A stretch of 64,000 bases of DNA, from NCBI GenBank assembly GCA_028564705.1, contig JAPXFQ010001341.1, forward strand, positions 558,001 to 622,000. The letters run 5' to 3'. Below the pieces are notes generated by a model. It saw only the letters and a program-made list of their open reading frames with translations, was not told the DNA's origin and did not search any database. Source of the stretch: Apricaphanius iberus. Lineage: Eukaryota > Chordata > Actinopteri > Cyprinodontiformes > Aphaniidae. Positions 23,188 to 58,305 of the stretch are shown here, one piece after another (position 1 is the stretch's first letter; the number at the start of each line of letters is the position of its first letter). A program made the translations under genes and the position numbers.

Positions 23188-24871
23188 CAGTGGGGAGAAC
23201 ATGTATTTGATACACTGCTGATTTTTGAAGTTTTCCCACCTACCAAGCATGTAGAGGTCTGTAATTTCTATCGAAGGTGCTCTTCAACTGTGAGGGACAG
23301 AATCTAAAACAAATATGCAGAAAATCACAGTGGATTATTTTTAAATTATTAATTTCCATTTTACTGCATGACATAAGTATTTGATCAACTATCAACCAGT
23401 ATGAATTTAGGCTCCCACAAACCTGTTAGTTCTTCTTTAAGAAGCCCTCCTGTTCTCCACTCATTCCCTGTATAAACTGCACCAGTTTGAACTCTTTACC
23501 TTTATAAAACACACCTGCTCACACACTCATACAAACTCCAACCTCTCCACAATGGCCAAGACCAGAGAGCTGTGCAAGGACATCAGGGATAAAAAAAATT
23601 GTCGGCAACAATTGTTGGTGCAATAATTAGAAAATGGAAGAAGTTCAAGACGACGGTCAATCTCCCTAGGTCTGGAGCGCCATGCAAGATCTCCTCTCCT
23701 TGTGATCAATGATCATGAGGACAATGAGGGATGAGCCCAGAACTACACAGCAGGACCTGGTCAATGACCTGAATAGAGCTGGGACCACAGTCTCAAAGAA
23801 AATCATCAGCAAAAACACTCCACTGTCATGGATTAAAATCATGCAGTGCACACAAGGTCCCCCTGCTCAAGCCAGCGCACTTCAAGGTCCTTCTGAAGTT
23901 AGCCAATAACCCAAAGGAATGGGAGAAGGTCATGTGGTATGAGACAAAACTGGAGCTTTTGGAGTGGGCCAAAATCCCTGCTGCAGTGTGTGAAAAACTG
24001 GTGAAGAACTAAAGTAAGGCCACGTCCACACTAAGCCGGATAATGCCTTAAACGTATAATTATTTAGTCTACACCCCCCTATCGTCCACACTAACCCGCC
24101 GTCGTTTAGGGTCTGTGGCCGGAGAACTATTAGCCGGGTAAGAGAGCCGTGTAAATCTTAATTAAACGGCTAAACGAGCTAGTGCGGACAGCTTCCCCGG
24201 ATAATGAAAGGAAGTGGCGTCAATGAATGCTGCGTCAATAACAATATGACACTACAGACAAAGACAACAACGAAGAGTAATAAATCGATCTCGTCGTCTG
24301 TCCAAACCAAAAACTCTCTCTACTTCTGAGCAGCTATTGTTCTCTTCGGTTAACGGGACAAGCAGATATGTACTGTGCTGTAGAGCTTCTTGTATATATT
24401 ATGTAGGCGCTAGCGTCACATAGATTATACGCGTGTTTCGTGCGTCTTTTCGTGCATGCCCATTTTTTGCACAGGTCGGTATGGGATTGCGCAATCATAG
24501 GACCTTAAACGGACCTTAAACGGGGCGTAAATGCTCGTGTTGAGTGGATAACATTAGGCGTCTAACTCCCCGTATAACCTTATCGGCTTAGTGTGGACGT
24601 AGCCTAAATATCTCATCTCTGTAATTGCAAACAAAGGTTTCTGTACCAAATATTGAGTTCTGTTTGTCTGATATATCAAATATTTATGTCATGCAATAAA
24701 ACTTAAATTAATTATTTTAAATCATCCACTGGGATTTTATGCATTTTTGTTTTAGATTCTGTCCCTCACAGTTGAAGAGTAGCTTTGACACAAATTAAAG
24801 ACCTCTGCGTGCTTTGTAAGTGGGAAAACTTCCAAATTAAGCAGTGTATCAAATATTTGTTCTCCCCACTG
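23188..24871 (+). mobile_element. Tc1-like transposon, dead, interrupted by a Harbinger-like insertion
   Basis: The ends cagtggggagaacatgtatt and the inverted tttgttctccccactg are flanked by TA at 23186-23187 and 24872-24873, as expected for Tc1/mariner. Subterminal sequences (ctgtgagggacagaatctaa at the left, its complement at the right) also pair. The interior contains an aatggccaagaccagagagc start-like region and transposase pieces such as ARTTQQDLVNDLNRAGTTVS in frame shifts, but most of the catalytic domain is deleted. It is interrupted by 24018-24604. Confidence 0.85.
24018..24604. mobile_element. PIF/Harbinger-like non-autonomous element, 587 bp
   Basis: The ends ggccacgtccacactaagcc and ggcttagtgtggacgtagcc are near-perfect inverted repeats of about 24 bp. 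They are flanked by TAA on both sides (24015-24017 and 24605-24607), matching the 3-bp TWA target preference of PIF/Harbinger transposases. No transposase frame is present. It sits inside the Tc1-like element and is therefore younger. Confidence 0.7.
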
Positions 24872-24881
24872 TATATTTTAT

Positions 24882-25255
24882 AAGGATGCATCCAATGGGG
24901 ATGCTGGTGTCTGTGCAGATAAAATTCTAATATACTCGTATCGCTGTCATTTAAAGTTAACGGATACAGGTAATTAATTCTTAAAATGTGGAAACTCAGC
25001 AATAATTTCACAAAAAAAATTTGTATTATTCATTTGAAATTTTTGTTTTGTGGTAATTTGTTACCAATATTTTATTTGTCTTAATACGCCATCATTTGTT
25101 GTAACAAGAAGAAAAGAAAAGAAAACCTTCCAATTCGTTGCATCTTTTGTGTGATAAAAATTATTGGTATTGATACCTGGTATGGCCAAGTACTCATATC
25201 CAAGTATCGGTATCATAAGGGTTTCAAAAAAAGTGGTATTATTGTATTCCTAATA
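24882..25255. mobile_element. hAT-type MITE of the tagggatgca family, diverged
   Basis: The left end taaggatgcatccaatg and the right end gtggtattattgtattccta pair as diverged inverted repeats. The interior gccatcatttgttgtaacaa and aaaccttccaattcgttgca match the bodies of the copies at 8097 and 14716 in reverse orientation. The target duplication cannot be read with certainty because the flanks are AT-only. Confidence 0.6.
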
Positions 25256-25869
25256 TATTTTTTTTAGTAATGCTTGTTTTCTGGCAAACCCCTGTCAACT
25301 ATTCTTCTTTGTCTCCTTTAATACGTTTTGCATACTAATTGTCTTCCGTGTAATATAACACATTTTTAATAACTTTATTTTTTGGGGGGAAAAATAATGT
25401 TAATATTATAAGCTTAATACTGCACCTTGTCACTCAACATTACTGCTTGGTACTGACAGTTTACCCACTGACACGGTTTTGATGTTTTGTTGTTTTGGCT
25501 GGCAAGCTTGTTAAAGTACTCTGGCCTCTTCAGATGCGCTCCATAATGATCGGGTTTTATAACAGTGATGTTATGCCACAAGCCTTGAGAGGGCGATAGA
25601 GGGCAAATATCTGCAAAACTACACAGTATTTCTTCAAAATTTACTTGTTCACATTTTTTTTTATCGAAGTAAGCTAGGCCTATGCTTAAAGTATAACCAA
25701 AGCATACTACTTCTATAAACTTAAAAATTTTCCAGTTTAGTTTGAAGAAGAAAACTTGATCAAATTAACTTCAAGAATCCAATTCTTTGCTAGAATTGGT
25801 GAATCTGGATTATCAACGTTTTGGGCTAAAACCGACTAATAACTTTGACCTTTTAATTTCAGCCACTCT
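25256..25869. other. intergenic, no gene recognised
   Basis: AT-rich sequence without a recognisable gene or repeat. Confidence 0.3.
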
Positions 25870-26010
25870 GACAAAAAACCCTGATCATGATGCTGCCACC
25901 ACCATGTTTCACTGTGGGTATAGTGTTCATTTGGTGGTGTGCAAAGCTGTTTCAGTAAAATATCCCTTTTGGATTTATCCAAAAGTTCTAGTCTGGTTCC
26001 CAATGTTAAT
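25870..26010 (-). mobile_element. Tc1-like transposase fragment
   Basis: The plus strand atgatgctgccaccaccatg followed by tttcactgtgggta is the complement of the 'VMVWGG/VKHGGGSIM' region of Tc1 transposases (compare 28195-28235). Only about 140 bases survive, with no termini. Confidence 0.55.
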
Positions 26011-26284
26011 TAGGAGGAGGAAAGATAGAAGATGGGTTGTTTGAAACATGGAAACACATGAAGAAAAAGAAAATAGACCAGAAATGACAAAGAAATTCAA
26101 AAGGAGAAAAAAGAGAGACTTTTCCATTAAGAGACACATAAGGGACAAAACTGTTACGAGAAGAATTCAAATGGACAAGTACAAAAAAAGAACTGAACAA
26201 AATGTCTCAATATTCCAAGAAACCAGCTTAAAGGGCCGAAAAAATTATGACAAATCTATAACAGAAATGTATATTAGATATAAT
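26011..26284. other. intergenic, Lys/Arg-rich open frame of no known family
   Basis: A purine-rich stretch at 26048-26280 is open on the plus strand as a Lys/Arg/Glu-rich 85-codon frame. Its composition follows from the base skew, and nothing in it is recognisable. Confidence 0.3.
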
Positions 26285-26385
26285 CACAGGTGGTGCAGTG
26301 GTTAGCACAACAAGAAGGTTGTTCGTATCCCGGCCCATGGTCTTTCTGCATGGAGTTTGCATGTTCTCCCTGTGCATACACATTT
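26285..26385 (+). repeat. tRNA-headed SINE-like element
   Basis: An A-box-like tggtgcagtggttagc (about 26290) and a B-box-like ggttgttcgtatcccgg (about 26317) are spaced as in a tRNA gene. They are followed by ggagtttgcatgttctccct, the usual continuation of this teleost repeat. The 3' part is missing. Confidence 0.6.
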
Positions 26386-27926
26386 AAAATACAAAAAATG
26401 AAACATGTTGACTGTCAGCTATTATATTCATTTAAGCCATTAGAGGATAAAGAGGAAAGTCTGACACCATTAACCTGGAATGAGAAGCATCTTTGTTCCA
26501 ACGAATTGACTGAAATGCTAGGCGTACTCTGCTATGGGTGACTTCAGCTGCTACCTTTGTGCTTTAACTGTTTCACTTTCCATAGTTCTGCTGCCTTTCC
26601 CCTTCCACCTGCATACTTTAGGTTTAATAGTCTTTGTCTGATCGGCAGTGGGTGAGAGTATACTGGTCGGGTAGCATACCAGTAGCTGTACCAGTCTGTC
26701 ATTTTAAACCTACGCAGACAAACCGTTGGATGATGGTCGTTTAACCAGACTGGAACTGATTTGTGAAGCTGTTAAGAAAAGACAATGAAACTATCAGCTT
26801 CATCCACAGATCTACAAATCATCTCTAAAAAACACAATAATATAAAATAAAAATCATGTTCATATGTTGACTTTTCTTTCTCCTCATGGTGTTTGTGAGC
26901 ATGTTTGTCGCCACCAACAGGTCTTAAACTTTTTTATTGATGGATATTCATGCATGCGTGAAGATCTGCAGCAAATGCCTGTTTTAGCAACAAATACATT
27001 TGTAGTTTTTATTTTATTTTGAACTGGAACAGAGATTGTCTTTATTACTTTTAAAAGAAGATAATGCAAAAACAAGGACAAAACAAGAAACTAGAAAAAA
27101 GCACGGAGAACTCACAAAATACACCAGGGGTAGGATAGGTTTAGTACATACGGTTGTAAAACAGATATTAAGCAGGATTAAATATATTCAGTGACATACA
27201 ACAGTTATATGTGTAGATAGCTTTTTTTGTTTGTGCTTTTAGAGATCATGTAGTTGATAAATAGAGTCCAATTTCTTTAAATATGACTGGAAAAAAATGA
27301 GAGGATGATGAAAATTTACACTTATGAATATTAAATTTACCAAAAATTAAAATTAAATTAATTGCCAATCTTCTGTTATTATTGATATTTTTCCATGAAG
27401 CCCGAAGATAACGTTTATATTCTAGTGAAAACTTCATTTCAATCTTATGAGATATGAATTTATTACAATCAATCCAGGCTCTTTGTAACGGGACAGTTCC
27501 AAAATAAATGACTGATTGTTTACAGTTTATGACTACATTTACAATACTATTTTCTTAACAAATTTCATCATGTATTGGTTTGTTTGTTGTTTAAAGAAAT
27601 ACGTTTAGATATATGTTAATTGTTAATATGATTATAATAAATAAATAAATGTAATCTAATATTTTAAGTGTTTTTAATAACTACAGCAAAAAAATTTTAA
27701 AAATTTTGATTATATGAAGAGCTGAATGTCGCTAATAAAAACAAAACACCAAAACAAAAAGCGCATAACTGTAATACACAGATTCACTATAGACTGAATT
27801 AGCTGGCTCTTCCTCGCTGTATGGGTCTGTCTGTCCATTGTATAGATGCGCACTCTGAACGGACTGAACTGAACTGAAGTGCATCTGCAATTACTGTACT
27901 GATCCATAAGATCACATCACCAGATA
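26386..27926. other. intergenic, no gene recognised
   Basis: AT-rich sequence. Short open frames on both strands (26884-27081, 27246-27437, 27710-27907 on minus) show no motifs. No repeat was classified. Confidence 0.3.
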
Positions 27927-28996
27927 CAGTTTGTACGGAAAGTATTTAGACCCCTTCAAAATGTTCACTCTTTGCTTTAGGTTAGGGTTCTGGCTGGGCC
28001 AGTCAAGAACGGTCACAGATTTGTACCAAACCACTCCTTTGTTATTTTAGCTGTGTGCTGAGGGTCATTGTCCTGTTGAAAGGTGAATCTTCAGCCCAGT
28101 CTGAGGTCCTGAGAACTCTGGAAGAATTTTCCTTCCAGTATATCTCTGTACTTGGACACATTCATTGTCTTGTCCCTGGAGCTGAAAAACTCCCCCGTAA
28201 CATGATGCTTCCACCACCATGTCTCACTGTGGGGATTGTATTGGGCAGGTGATGAGCAGTGACTGGTTTTCTCCACACATAACCCTTAGAAATAATCCCA
28301 AAAATGTCATTATTGGTGTCATCAGACCAAATAATCTTATATCTCATAGTCTGGGAGTTCTTCATGTGTATTTTGGCAAACTTTTTGCAGGGTTTCATAC
28401 TGCACGTCTTACACATCAGGCCACTCTGCCATAAAGGCGCCACTGGTGATAACTGCACTTTCTCCCATCTCCCTACTGCATCTCTGCAGCCACAGCGATG
28501 TTTGGGTTTTTCTTTACCTCTCTCACTAAGGCTCTTCTCCCATGGTTGCTCAGCTTGGCTGGACAGCCAGGTCTAGGAAGAGTTCTGGTCATCCCAAACA
28601 AATTCTATTTGAGGATTATGGAGGCCACTGTGCTCTTGGGAACCTTGATCACTCCAGAAATTTTGTTGTAACCTTGGCCACATCTGTGCCTTGCCACAAT
28701 TCTCTCTGAGATCCTTGGAGACTTCCTTCGACCTCATGATTCTCATTTGCTCTGACATGCACTGTCAACTGTAAGGTCTCATATAGACCGGCATGTACCG
28801 TTCCTAATTAAGTCCAATGAGTTTAATTGAACACAGATGGACTCCAATGAAGGAGCAGAACCAACGCAAGGAGTATCAGACGAAATGGACAGCATGTAAG
28901 TTAAATATGAGTGTCACTGCAAAGTATCTGAATACTTGTGACAATGTGAAGAGTGAAACATTTATAGGGGTCTGAATACTTTCCCTACACATTATG
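27927..28996 (-). mobile_element. Tc1-like transposon, dead copy, transposase on minus strand
   Basis: The terminal cagtttgtacggaaagtatt at 27927 pairs with the right end ggtctgaatactttccctac. A TA lies just outside the left end. The minus strand shows broken transposase blocks: SKEVSKDLRENCGKAQ, the catalytic IIWSDDTN block (first Asp) and [14 protein letters not shown] at 28162-28458, and a DNDPQHTAKITKEWFGT block near 28010-28065 (second Asp). The glutamate block is deleted. Frame shifts and stops make it inactive. Confidence 0.85.
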
Positions 28997-29379
28997 TTTG
29001 TGTTGAATGCTGAGTTGCTTTGTGTAAAAGATGACAGCTATCTTTAAGTTGTGTTCATATTTTGCTGCCAGTGTTTACAGTTTTGCTATACAAGTGTAAA
29101 ATGTGTTTAGTATCTGAGAATGTGCCTAAATAAATATGTCTAAGGACTTAAAGAGTGTTTAAAGTTTGGTCAGATTGTTGTTTGATTTGAAAAAAATAGT
29201 TTAATCCACTGGCATTTTTGGTTTAGAGAATGGAGTTTAGTGTTAATATATTTAAATTGCAGTTCCCATTCAATACCACATGGTAGCGGTATCACACCAA
29301 ACGTATAACTAGTCCATTTGTTTCCTTTGTGGATAAATTATGTCCTCTCTAATGTACAAGTTGATATAGGCAGTTCACT
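28997..29379. other. intergenic, nothing recognised
   Basis: AT-rich sequence between two transposable-element fragments. No open frame or repeat was recognised. Confidence 0.3.
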
Positions 29380-29960
29380 TCTAGCAGATGATGTGGAAGA
29401 TGGGAAGAAATTTAGAATATATCAAAAGAAAAATGCAGGATGCTATCAAGACAGTTGATCAACCAACAACAGTGGTCTTAACTAAGAAAATAAGTTTACC
29501 TGACATGACTTTAGAGATGTATATGAGAAACTTTGAGATAGTGAGAGTATTTAAGTTTCTGGGAGTAATATGATTCAAAACTAATATGGAGTGGTCATAT
29601 AAATAAGATTGTAGAGAAATGTCAGAAGATCCTTAATCTAAAGCTGTTAAATGGGGAGCCAGTAAGATGTCTCTAAAAACATTTTGTATGACAGAGATTA
29701 AGGCAATACTTGATTATTGATGTATAGAATATGGTACAGCTTATAAATCCCAGTTGGAGATGTTAGATCGAGTACAAGCCCAGGCTCTGAGAATACGTTA
29801 TGGAGCATTCAAATCAACCCCAATTCCAGCTCTACAGGTTTAAAAGCTAACAATTGGATTAATTTAAAAGGCGAGGAAGAGCATCCTAATAAAGAGATCT
29901 GTTGGGAGGATGGGGGCCCTATAAGTAGTTTTGGTCCAGTGATATTTGGATTAGAATATG
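29380..29960 (+). mobile_element. LINE reverse-transcriptase C-terminal fragment (I/Nimb-like)
   Basis: The stretch begins with an ADD-like box (gcagatgat at about 29385), then NLEYIKRKMQDAIK, KISLPDMTLEMYMRN, FKFLGVI, LDRVQAQALRIRYGAFKS and TPIPALQV. These blocks match the C-terminal half of a non-LTR reverse transcriptase, of a type different from the L2-like and Rex1-like copies here. Several stops interrupt it. Confidence 0.6.
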
Positions 29961-51535
<21,575 letters not shown>

Positions 51536-52749
51536 TGTCAGAACCTGTAGGAACCACGGTCACTGGGGCACATTCATATGAAGCACTCGGACAACGGTCG
51601 CCATGGGCAACGTTGCAGAATCACAGTGGCGTGGACATCAGGGTCAGCAAGGTGGTTGGAAGAACGGATTAGATAAATCATCCTTACAGATTATGAGTCA
51701 ATGTGACCGTGATTCATTCAATCTTGCTGTTTGTCTGGTGAGATGATATGACTCTTCTTCCACTGCATCTTGAGTGTTTCGGATGCCTTAATCATCATCA
51801 CCCTTCCTTTATTGTTGCTCAGTAACACTAAAAGCTGACATGTCAGCATGCTGCTGCTTCTGCACGTCTGAATCCACCCAGGTGATCGTTTATGGTTCCC
51901 TGTGCTTCTTTTTCTAAATCAGGTGGTTGATTTTTACAAAACAGTTAAAAAATATTAATCTGGTGACATGAAGATTTAGAACGTAGAACAGGATGAGGAA
52001 TCAATCTGTAGGTTAGGCTTGAATATTTGCTGTGTTTTCTATGCAAGATTTAAAAATTCAAATCAACTCTTTCAAGGGTGCTTTGCCACTTAAAAATAGT
52101 GTTGTTTTTTTCTGTATGAGGAGAAAGGTACTTCATCATAAAAGTTTAAGACCTCATTGTTGTTTTGTTTTGTCAGCTTCATTCAGCTCCAACAGACCAC
52201 TGATTATTTTAAGTAGATTTTTTTTTGGGTTGTGCTGTTCTGTTTCAAGACGATCCTGATGATTGTTCTGATTTGTTAACCTCATATGATGCACTTAAGA
52301 GAGTTTATTATCACGCAAATGTCAAGATTTGGGATGACGTTTTACTGCTCAGTGATTTCAGGGTTTCATGGTGCCCGGTGGTCGTGTCTAGTTATGAAGG
52401 TCCTTTTGTGAAGATGGTGATGGATTAAATATTTTTTATTTATTTAAATACTCCTATCTGCTGGAACTGTTGTTTTTGTGTGTGTGCTGGTTTTGTGTTT
52501 ACTCTGTTCTATGATGTTTTTGACTCACAACTCAAAGGTTAATGATGGGACAATTTTTGAATGAAATCAACATTCTGAGGCACACACACCCATTTTTGTG
52601 TCCCTTTTTGCTGTCCTACAAACTTTATACACTTTTATTTTTGTTTAATGGAATCATAAAGGGACAGGGGAAGAAAAGGGTTTGTTTCCAGTAATTAGGA
52701 TATGGATCTCCTCAAAAAGGCAAAGCAAAGTTGGAAACATCTATTTTTG
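51536..52749 (+). other. cmas: cmas 3' flank, probable 3' UTR
   Basis: No canonical AATAAA was seen in the first kilobase after the stop. ATTAAA occurs at 52424-52429, about 890 bases downstream, and is the best candidate polyadenylation signal. The short open frames here have no motifs. Confidence 0.35.
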
Positions 52750-53290
52750 TGCTGATATAACTAGATTGTATTAGATCTGAGCCATGATGTCAAAAAACAT
52801 GAGCAGTGACCTTAGAGAAGCAACGGCTGCAACTCTTGAATCGTGGATGACCCATCGAGTTTAGCCCTTGTGTCCTCATTAGAACAATTGGGCAATTTAG
52901 ATTTGCACACATGCATCTGAAAGAACTACAGGACCTGTGGATCAATGTGATTTGGAAAGAGGAGAAACAAGTGGCAAACGATTGGCCTCCTCCATAAACA
53001 ATGTCTTAGCCCACCCCAACTGGATCATCAACAGAACAAACATCTCAAACGGCAGGAAATATTCCAAAAGAATGGCTGAAAATGATAAGAATCACTGCGT
53101 TGCAGTGGTCCAGTCAAAGTATATACCTTAACCACAATTGAAATGCTATGGTGGGACCTTTAGATCTGAAAACAGACGTAGTTATACTTTACTGTGGTGG
53201 TCCTTCACCAAACACCTTGCATCAAGTGGATAACCTAAGAACTAAACGTTTAAGAAAGCTCTGACTTTGACTTTGCAAACATCAACATTC
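52750..53290 (+). mobile_element. Tc1-like transposon fragment
   Basis: The stretch 52775-52830 (agatctgagccatgatgtca, gcagtgaccttagagaagc) and 53095-53160 (gcagtggtccagtcaaagta, ttgaaatgctatggtggga, equivalent to LNPIEMLWWDL) match the start and the glutamate block of a fish Tc1 transposase. Everything between is deleted or scrambled, and termini are not visible. Confidence 0.5.
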
Positions 53291-55498
53291 TTCATTGCAC
53301 AAACAAAATGAACAATTGGACAAAGACTGTCGTATAGTCCAAAGTAGATGTCCCAATCAATTTGTATTCAAAAATTATGACTGGTAAAAACCAACTTAAC
53401 GCCCTCTAAAGTTGGACTTCCCACTCAAAGTCTGAGATTTTTTTACATTTTTTTTTGCTCAGACTTTGACTTTCAATATGGCCGAAGGCGGAAAAATGTC
53501 TATTTTACAAAACGCACTAGTAAGAATGCATCCACCTAAAATCCACCTTACATGTAGAGGCCGCAACTCTAATCTTGAAATAAAAGGGATGTTTGTATAT
53601 GGAAAGTATGTCCAATTTTTCATGGATAGTGGCTTTTGATAAGGCAAATTGGTTTTTTGCCTCTTCCTGCACTGTATGTCAAAGTATCTTTTCCTCTTGT
53701 AAATCTGTGTACCTATTCATTTAGCAAAATAAGTAAATGGAAAGTAAATCTTAAAACGATGTTTGTAAGGTGTACTACAACTACAGACACCTGGGCGTCG
53801 TCATATTGGAATCCCAACGTATCCGACAACGTTACTTGAACTCTGTTTGCTCAGATGTGACACCAAACCAAGCTCGAACTTCAGAGGGAAATAGAACGCA
53901 CTATACGAACCCCCATTTGATGACCCGAGAGGGAGCAGCTTCCCTGAAAGGGACTGCACTGAATTTTCTAAGAGGATTTCCTGGATTTAGATTGGTCTTC
54001 AGTAGGCAAGACTATGGTATCTCTTAATCTGACTCAATATGGTGTGAATTTAGGCTGTGATGGACAACAGGGTGTGTTTGCACAGGGTGACACTCAATAC
54101 AAGGCTGGCCAATGCAAGAAGTGTCTAATTAAAACTTGCTGAATGCCACTTTCCACAAGAGGGCAGTGTTGGACACACACAAAAGATCCCAATTGCAGAC
54201 TGTGCAAGGGCACTCCAGGAACAATCCTGCATCTCGCAGCAGAGGGTGTAATACTGTAGCTGGAAAGGAATAAATGTAACAAAATGGCTGGTAAATTGTA
54301 ATAAAACGTCTATGCTGAATACAAACTAGAGACTCCAAAGTCAAAGTATGAATCACCTCCTGAGTTGGTGAAGAATGACTAAGCTAAGATCCTTTGGGAC
54401 TTCCAGATTCAAACAGACAAAATGGTAATGGCCGATCATCTGGTTGTTATCATCGTTGATAAGTAGGGTTGGCATCGTTTAAATTTGAACGATTCCAGTT
54501 CCGATTCCGATTCCTCGTTTCGATTCTGGTTCCCAACGATTCTCGATTCCGATTCTTTTGAGAGGCAGGCCCAAATATATTAATGTTTTTTAAATGAGCT
54601 AGCTAACCAGAGGTCTTTCTGGATGAAAAAGTCTGAATGAATTTAAATTCTCTGACCTTTTCACTATGACTTCTCACAGGGTTGTTTTATCAAGTATATG
54701 CATATCAAATCTATGAACTTGTGTAGGTGAGACCACTCTGGGATTGGAGGACTGTAAGGCACTGTTCGGGTTTATCACTGCTCTCAACCTGGAGTGTCGG
54801 CCAGAACACCACTTAGGCCTGGATTTCAGTTCAGGACGTAGGTTTGGATATGTGATGCAGGCAGAATAATGACACTACAACTTCTCCATTTAACTTCTCT
54901 GTATTGCCACTTCAGGACAGTATACACGGACTCAGGGGAACACAGCTGAACATGCAGGATATTCACATGAAGATATGTCTTTAGGAGGAGGTTATGTGTG
55001 AGTGTGTATGTTTGTGGTCTCTTGTCATTGACGCACACTTATAGAAAAAAACACATGAACATAACCGACGGCGTTCCCCTGTGCTTATCTAGCCGGCAAT
55101 AGTTTGCCCAGCCGATGTCAGCAACGTTAGAACTACGTTGGGAACGTCTACGTGATGTCGTCATCACCGCTCTAACTACGGTATCCTTTAAAGGACAAAA
55201 AAGGCTGCTACATAAAAATTCACAATATATAAACATAATAACTTCAATTTAGAACTCAAAATAACTCCAATTGGCCTAACTCCGCGGGTCTTTTGTACAA
55301 CTTGAATGATATTATACATTTCCTTCTCACAGGGGTACACTTTTCACAAGAGTTTTATTTTTTTAAACTTAATTAAAACATTTTTACCACATCCTGAGCG
55401 TCTGATGCTGCAGCAGTTACTTGAACATGTAACTGTGCTCCCACTGATGGACTAACCTGGTGCAGAACATTAAAACAAACAATAAGGAACAACTTGTA
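53291..55498. other. intergenic, no gene recognised
   Basis: At 54468-54560 agggttggcatcg followed by repeated gattccgattcc units is the end of another teleost repeat. The stretch contains an aaattcacaatatataaac-type AT-rich region at 55210. No exon was recognised. Confidence 0.3.
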
Positions 55499-55967
55499 TC
55501 AACCCGGTCCAGATTCTGCGGTAACCTTTCTGTGGCACTCTTCTATTTGTTGCATGGACATCTTTCCCTTGGCAGCTATGGTGAACGGAGTAGGGAAAAT
55601 ACATTCCAGAGTCTTGGCAACTGCCTGGCTAACGTTAGCGATCTCAGGTAGTTTGTCTATGAAAAAATACATGCGCTAACATTAGCTGATTGTGTCGAGT
55701 GTAACTTGTTAGCTGCCTCAACGTTGACAAAATAAGTATTTTATTGTTTTACTTACCGGATTTGGACTGGAGTTCGGTGCAAGGATGAGTGTCAAAAGCT
55801 GAGCTGGAGACAGAGGAAGAGGCAGCGGAGGAAGAGGGGACGGATGAAGGCCGGCGTAGTGTGTCAAAGACGGGGCACTCTGTTAACTGCACACCATGGA
55901 TCCGGAGGTGTTTTATCATGTTAGTTGTGCACCCCCCTGTGCATGATATAGTTTTTTGGCAAACGTT
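55499..55967 (-). pseudogene. BED-zinc-finger (hAT/ZBED-like) remnant, two splice-compatible open segments
   Basis: On the minus strand, 55967-55757 reads VCQKTISCTGGCTTNMIKHL then RIHGVQLTECPVFDTLRRPS and a Ser-rich stretch ending at TCC G before a gtaagt donor. After an acceptor tttttcatag, 55656-55499 continues in phase with DKLPEIANVSQAVAKTLECI and ends CHRKVTAESGPG at TGA. The HLRIH unit and preceding Cys recall a BED finger, and CHRKVTA recalls the start of the conserved hAT transposase region after it. The first Cys pair is incomplete, a 13-base poly-A precedes it, an in-frame stop lies upstream near 56040 and no start codon is visible. It is probably a transposase relic; a domesticated gene is less likely. 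Confidence 0.5.
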
Positions 55968-56640
55968 TTTTTTTTTTTGTTCTAGTTTGTGGTGCTGTGA
56001 AGTTGGAAGAATTGTTTGCTGTAATTTTTTTACTTTTTAATAACTTGCTATGATGTGTAACCGTGGCAACAGGGTAGTTTACAGCTGTAAGCAGCTGATC
56101 AACATCGCAAAAACTGAAATAATACCACAACTGCAGCCAAAAAAAACAGATGAGTTGAGGAGGAGGTGGTGATGATACAGATCAGGAGAAAAAAGGAGGG
56201 ACAGAAGGGGGAAGTTCTTCAGAAACCTATCACCTGCAGAAAAACTCAGATGGCAGTGCAGCTGTTAGGTGTATCAGAGCACAGTGCCGGAGACAGCTAA
56301 GATACAGCAAAGTAGCCTCAAGTAGCTGAAGTATTATTTGTCCCTCAATAATGACACCAGAGGTAGTTTGTTCAGCACTTTACTCATTTACTCGAAATTA
56401 ATTACAGAGAGAGGTTGTTGGGTTGGCAACACCATAACTGATCACTCATACATTAAATTAGCCCTAATGCAACACCCCCTCTGTCAACTTAGAGAAACAC
56501 ATGCAGTACCAAGCGCTTCAGTATCTGCACTTATAAATCTGATGCTGAAAACATCTGCATTGATATTAACAATTGTAACAAAATCAGGACCACATCCAAA
56601 GTCATATTATTTTCTTTTTTTAAAGGTTTTGTGGCTACAG
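55968..56640. other. intergenic, no gene recognised
   Basis: Contains the upstream flank of the BED remnant. No repeat was classified, and the open frame at 56338-56643 has no motif. Confidence 0.3.
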
Positions 56641-56791
56641 TAGCCTTTCTTTACAGTGGACAGTTCAGAAAGGGGGAGAGAAGTGTGGGAGAGACATTGG
56701 CAAATGTCCACAGCCAGGAGACAAACCGGGACAGCCATGAGGGCTAAAGCCTCTGAACATGGGGTGCCCATCTTAACCACTACGCCACCCC
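56641..56791 (-). repeat. tRNA-derived SINE, minus strand
   Basis: On the minus strand it begins atggggtggcgtagtggtta, which contains an A-box-like tggcgtagtgg, followed by a degenerate B box (cggtttgtctcc). It then has a pyrimidine-rich ctctcccacacttctctccc body, as in a common fish SINE. The 3' end runs into gtaaagaaaggct. Confidence 0.65.
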
Positions 56792-56835
56792 ATTATTTTC
56801 ACATTTTGATTAATTCTAATTAATACATATTTAAA

Positions 56836-56837
<2 letters not shown>

Positions 56838-56903
<66 letters not shown>
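56838..56903. repeat. (TA)n microsatellite
   Basis: About 32 uninterrupted TA units followed by a (TG)n stretch. A Tc1 element is inserted at its edge, and TA-rich repeats resume at 58261. Confidence 0.95.
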
Positions 56904-56913
<10 letters not shown>

Positions 56914-56914
56914 A

Positions 56915-58260
<1,346 letters not shown>

Positions 58261-58305
58261 TATATGTATATATATATATACAGTTATATATATATATATA
58301 TATAC
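58261..58305. repeat. (TA)n-rich microsatellite
   Basis: Two TA runs separated by cagtt; the continuation of the microsatellite into which the Tc1 element inserted. Confidence 0.8.
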
